Of a DNA stretch of 16,158 nt, positions 13,555 to 16,158 are shown piece after piece. The position numbers and the translations under genes were made by a program. How positions within the stretch are numbered: position 1 is the stretch's first letter; each line of letters opens with the position of its first letter. The stretch is from CALHVX01 sp051027215 (GTDB lineage: Bacteria > Pseudomonadota > Gammaproteobacteria > Pseudomonadales > Azotimanducaceae). The notes beneath the pieces were generated by a model. It ran no database searches, was not told where the DNA came from, and was given only the letters and a program-made list of their open reading frames with translations. Location: the NCBI GenBank assembly GCA_051027215.1, contig JBPCXR010000009.1, positions 1-16,158 of the forward strand. Reading direction: 5' to 3'.

Positions 13555-15222
13555 ATGCGACTAGCCTATCTCACTGTGCTGTTGTGCGCGTTAACGGCGT
13601 GCGGCGCACCCAACGATCTTTCGCTTGCAGACGAGCAGACCACAACCACTAACGCCGCTGTGCCGTCGCTTTTCGACGCGGACATCGGTGAGGTGTCATT
13701 TCCGGTAACCTGCAATGCGTCTGCTGCGGAGGCGATGTCCCGCGGCGTGGTGCTCCTGCACCACATGATGTACGAGAACGCCCGCCTAGCGTTCGGCATG
13801 GCGGAGAACCTGGATGCGGACTGTGCCATGGCGTTGTGGGGCCAGGCGATGACCGCAATTCATCCGCTTTGGCCGGACCGGCCGGACGCGATTGTGCTGT
13901 CACGTGGATTGGCACTCGTGCAGCGGGCCCAAACCATGAACGTCACCGACCCACGTGAGCGCGATTACCTGGCAACGGTGGCCGCGTACTTCGAGCCTCA
14001 ACCCGGTGAAACGGAACAGGCGCGGCTCCAGCGCTTCGAGATGGCCTGGCAACACGTTGCCGACACGCATCCACAAGACCTCGAAGCGCAGCTGTTCTAT
14101 GCGTTGTCGCACCTTGCTACGGCAGACGCCAGTGATAAAACGTATGCGCAGCAACGCAGCGCAGGTGAGATCGCTCGGAGAGTATTGGCCGAGTATCCGG
14201 AACACCCGGGTGCGCATCACTACCTGATTCACGCATACGACAATCCGGAGCTGGCATTCAATGCCAAACCGGTTGCGGACCGATACGGGGCACTCACGCC
14301 AGTGGTGCCCCATGCAACTCATATGATGACTCACATCTACACCCGGCTGGGGGATTGGCACAAGTCCATCGAGTGGAACCAGAAGTCCGCGGATGCGGCG
14401 TGGGATTTGTGTCTAGAACTGGGGGAGGTGACCTCGCATTATCAGCATGCGCTGGATTATCTGGCATACGCCCATCTACAACTCGGTGCTGATTCCGCTG
14501 CATTAGCGGTAGTTTCCGACGCGGCCGGGCTGGAGGGACCGTTTAACTCCGGCAATCGCGCTGCCGCAGCGTATGCGTTCGCGGCATTACCGGCCCGCTA
14601 TCATTTAGAGCGGCGTGACTGGGTGGCTGCGGCTGCGCTTACACCGCGAAGCCCGGCATCCTTTCTCTGGGCCGAAGTGGATGCACCCTACATAGCCATC
14701 TCGCATTTTGCCCGAGCGCTCGGCCTGGCCCACACCCAGGCATTTGCTGCAGCAGAGGTTGAAGTGGCGGCGCTGATCGAGTTGGCGGAAGGCATACGCG
14801 AGCTTGAACCGTACTGGTCTGCGCAGATCGATATTCAAGCAACCGCGGCCCGGGCGTGGATCGAATATTTGAGCGGTGATCATGAGCAGGGGCTTGCGAC
14901 CATGAAAAGCGCGGCCGCGATGGAGCAGGCCACTGAAAAGAGCCCGGTGACGCCAGGTGAAGTGTTACCCGCAACCGAACTACTGGGAGACATGCTGTTG
15001 GACGCGGGTCAATTTCCCGAAGCGCTTGCCGCGTATGAGCTAACACTCAAACGTTCGCCAAACCGGCTCAACAGCCTATATGGGGCCGCGTTGGCGTCTT
15101 CGCGCATGGGTGTCGATGAACAGGCTAGAGAGATGTTCATGGCTGTGGCAAAAAACCTGGGGACGGGTCACGAACGTGCTGCGATGGCGGAGGCGGCGCG
15201 GGGATATTTAGAGAGCGATTGA
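13555..15222 (+). CDS. TPR-type lipoprotein of unknown function
   Basis: The ATG at 13555 gives a 555-residue product opening with MRLAYLTVLLCALTAC. This is a short lipoprotein signal peptide with lipobox L13-T-A-C16, so the mature protein should be lipid-anchored at C16. An in-frame GTG at 13525 would bury the signal peptide. GGAAGGG precedes the ATG by about 8 nt. Alpha-helical TPR-like pairs run through the chain, clearest at 59-105 (ENARLAFGMAENLDADCAMA), 265-285 (LGDWHKSIEWNQKSADAA) and 490-530. Two histidine-rich blocks are characteristic of this uncharacterised family: HPGAHHYLIHAYD (217-229) and HATHMMTHIYTRLGDW (253-268). Neighbours on both sides are mobile or decayed sequences, so context gives no function. 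The gene itself is intact. Confidence 0.85.
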   Translation: MRLAYLTVLLCALTACGAPNDLSLADEQTTTTNAAVPSLFDADIGEVSFPVTCNASAAEAMSRGVVLLHHMMYENARLAFGMAENLDADCAMALWGQAMTAIHPLWPDRPDAIVLSRGLALVQRAQTMNVTDPRERDYLATVAAYFEPQPGETEQARLQRFEMAWQHVADTHPQDLEAQLFYALSHLATADASDKTYAQQRSAGEIARRVLAEYPEHPGAHHYLIHAYDNPELAFNAKPVADRYGALTPVVPHATHMMTHIYTRLGDWHKSIEWNQKSADAAWDLCLELGEVTSHYQHALDYLAYAHLQLGADSAALAVVSDAAGLEGPFNSGNRAAAAYAFAALPARYHLERRDWVAAAALTPRSPASFLWAEVDAPYIAISHFARALGLAHTQAFAAAEVEVAALIELAEGIRELEPYWSAQIDIQATAARAWIEYLSGDHEQGLATMKSAAAMEQATEKSPVTPGEVLPATELLGDMLLDAGQFPEALAAYELTLKRSPNRLNSLYGAALASSRMGVDEQAREMFMAVAKNLGTGHERAAMAEAARGYLESD

Positions 15223-15305
15223 AGGCATGGCTTTCTGCTGAAACCGCGTTCAGGAATGGACAGCTTCAGGAAGACTTGTATCTCGTGTGCGCGAGGGAGG
15301 TTGCG

Positions 15306-15362
15306 ATGGAACTGGAACAATGGCCTACAATACGTAGACCGTTGAACTTTTGGTTAGATTGA
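15306..15362 (+). CDS. Possible 18-codon micro-ORF
   Basis: ATG at 15306 to TGA at 15362 encodes 18 residues beginning MELEQWPTIRR. GGGAGG lies 5 nt upstream of the ATG, as good a ribosome-binding site as any in the window. It resembles no protein I know. It could be a leader peptide, the stub of a deleted gene, or chance. The whole 15223-15441 stretch contains nothing else recognisable. Confidence 0.2.
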   Translation: MELEQWPTIRRPLNFWLD

Positions 15363-15441
15363 GCTCCTGACCTCGAGATAAACTACGAAATTCTGCGTCC
15401 AATTAGGTTAGCGTCTGACACTTGGTAGGAGAGGTTTCGGG

Positions 15442-15709
15442 ATGCGCGAAGCAAAATGTCACTGCGGCGACCTAACGGCCACGTGTGAAGGCGAGCCAAC
15501 CGAAATTTACATTTTGCCCCTGCGAGCTCCGTCAGCGACGTACGGGCTCGACGTCCAACGATACCGAGGGCCGTTTAAATCTACGCATCGGCGCAATCAA
15601 ACAGCGTCGTGAGCTGATCCTGAAGATGCAAGGGTTCTGCGGATCTGGAATGCCATGGGTGACGAATATTGACGGCATTCACAACATTCTCGAGCCAGAT
15701 AGGCTCTAA
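15442..15709 (+). pseudogene. Decayed GFA-family (CENP-V/GFA zinc-binding) protein gene
   Basis: The ATG at 15442 starts MREAKCHCGDLTATCEGEP, the N-terminal zinc-binding opening of GFA-family proteins, with AGGAGAGG upstream (15427-15434). After EIYI the frame shifts. One extra T in the run at 15512-15515 would restore the continuation CPCELRQRRTGS, a relic of the canonical CHCxxCQRRTGS motif, but with H to P and C to R changes at zinc-ligand positions. About 60 residues expected after RTGS are missing, and the C-terminal part (GMPWVTNIDGIHNILEP) resembles the family's HPWVxLxDGIxHF ending. Frameshift, deletion and ligand loss make this a pseudogene. Confidence 0.7.
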
Positions 15710-15902
15710 AAGGCGGTGGCACAAGGCATGCAGGCGCTTGCGTCACTGGTATCCCTTGGGAACATTCATGCGCCTGTTCGGGCTGGCCGTTCTTGGCCGA
15801 ACCCAGCGATACGACATTGTTAGGCACATGACTGCCTTAGAGAGAGGTTTCGCTAGGAGCAGTTACTTGAAGGTTGGGCTAACCCTCAGTTAAAACTCTT
15901 CG

Positions 15903-16130
15903 ATTTGCGGAAGCGATGCATGGGATGCTATAGAGGCCGTCGGAAAAATCCTCGGAACTGCGGGTGTAATCGTCACGCTCGCCTATCTTGCATACCAATT
16001 TCGACGCAGCGTGATGATATCCGAAAGAAAGGCAAGGGTGCGGCGAGCGATTGGATTAAGCTATCAGGAGTCTGGAATTGGTGGACCTATGGAGGTCATG
16101 ACTTATTCGCAGCTGTTTTTGCTCAACTAG
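15903..16130 (+). pseudogene. Start-less fragment of a small single-pass membrane protein
   Basis: One frame, open from the TAA at 15891 to the TAG at 16128-16130, reads DAWDAIEAVGKILGTAG, then VIVTLAYLAYQFRRSVMISERKARVRRA. This matches a type I know from many proteobacterial genomes, with an N-terminal WxAIxAxGEILG segment, one membrane helix (YLAxQIR) and a cytoplasmic tail. The in-frame sequence has no ATG, GTG or TTG before the conserved part (only ATT at 15903). The C-terminal tail looks short and diverges from the expected form, so the gene is probably broken at both ends. Start coordinate is approximate. Function of the family is unknown. Confidence 0.45.
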
Positions 16131-16158
16131 CCCGCGACTCGTTGACGAAGTGAAAAGC

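Noticed and set aside
11125..15334. Shared 12-mer GCCTACAATACG at 11125-11136 and 15323-15334, with a TACAAT -10-like core
   Set aside because: Several 12-mer coincidences are expected in 16 kb, and neither copy has a -35 box at usable distance.
15819..15825. GTTAGGC, matching the right-hand core of an attC site
   Set aside because: No complementary GCCTAAC-type left box or paired arms within 150 nt upstream; a 7-mer match alone is expected by chance.
1..16158. CRISPR arrays, tRNA or rRNA genes, toxin-antitoxin or phage-defence modules
   Set aside because: I looked on both strands and saw no regularly spaced repeats, no cloverleaf-like sequence and no defence-type protein motifs. The window does not support an undescribed multi-gene system.

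Overview
The left half of this window (1-8304, minus strand) is the front part of a proton-pumping NADH:quinone oxidoreductase (respiratory complex I) operon: nuoA-nuoB-nuoCD-nuoE-nuoF-nuoG-nuoH, with nuoH running off the left edge. It is the E. coli-like type. NuoC and NuoD are fused, NuoG is about 906 residues with the extra N7 iron-sulfur site, and cofactor cysteines fall at or near the E. coli numbering. Gene joints are tight (1-4 nt overlaps or 3-11 nt gaps), so this is one transcription unit reading leftwards from a roughly 200-nt upstream region (8305-8513). All visible cofactor ligands of the NADH module (NuoE, F, G) and the Q-module (NuoB, CD) are present, so the complex looks functional. 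This points to a gammaproteobacterium of moderate GC content. The genus cannot be fixed from sequence reading alone.

The middle (8514-12921) holds single genes that do not form an obvious pathway. In order they are a DUF2189-type integral membrane protein directly upstream of nuo on the same strand, a YbaK-type aminoacyl-tRNA deacylase-like protein (plus), a diverged enoyl-CoA hydratase/isomerase-superfamily protein (minus), a class C beta-lactamase-like serine hydrolase (minus), and a SAM-dependent methyltransferase (plus). The last two diverge from starts only 23 nt apart.

The right part (12922-16158) looks like a decaying accessory region. It contains an IS3-type insertion-sequence remnant (left end plus a truncated orfA), an intact 555-residue TPR-type lipoprotein gene, a frameshifted and internally deleted GFA-family (zinc-binding CENP-V/GFA fold) pseudogene, and a start-less fragment of a small single-pass membrane protein. 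Several palindromes and hairpins lie in the intergenic spaces.

I found no tRNA, rRNA, CRISPR array, prophage or defence system, and no clear undescribed multi-gene system. The most interesting loci are the enoyl-CoA hydratase homologue lacking both catalytic glutamates, the histidine-rich conserved blocks of the TPR lipoprotein, and the insertion-sequence remnant whose inverted repeat covers its own ribosome-binding site.
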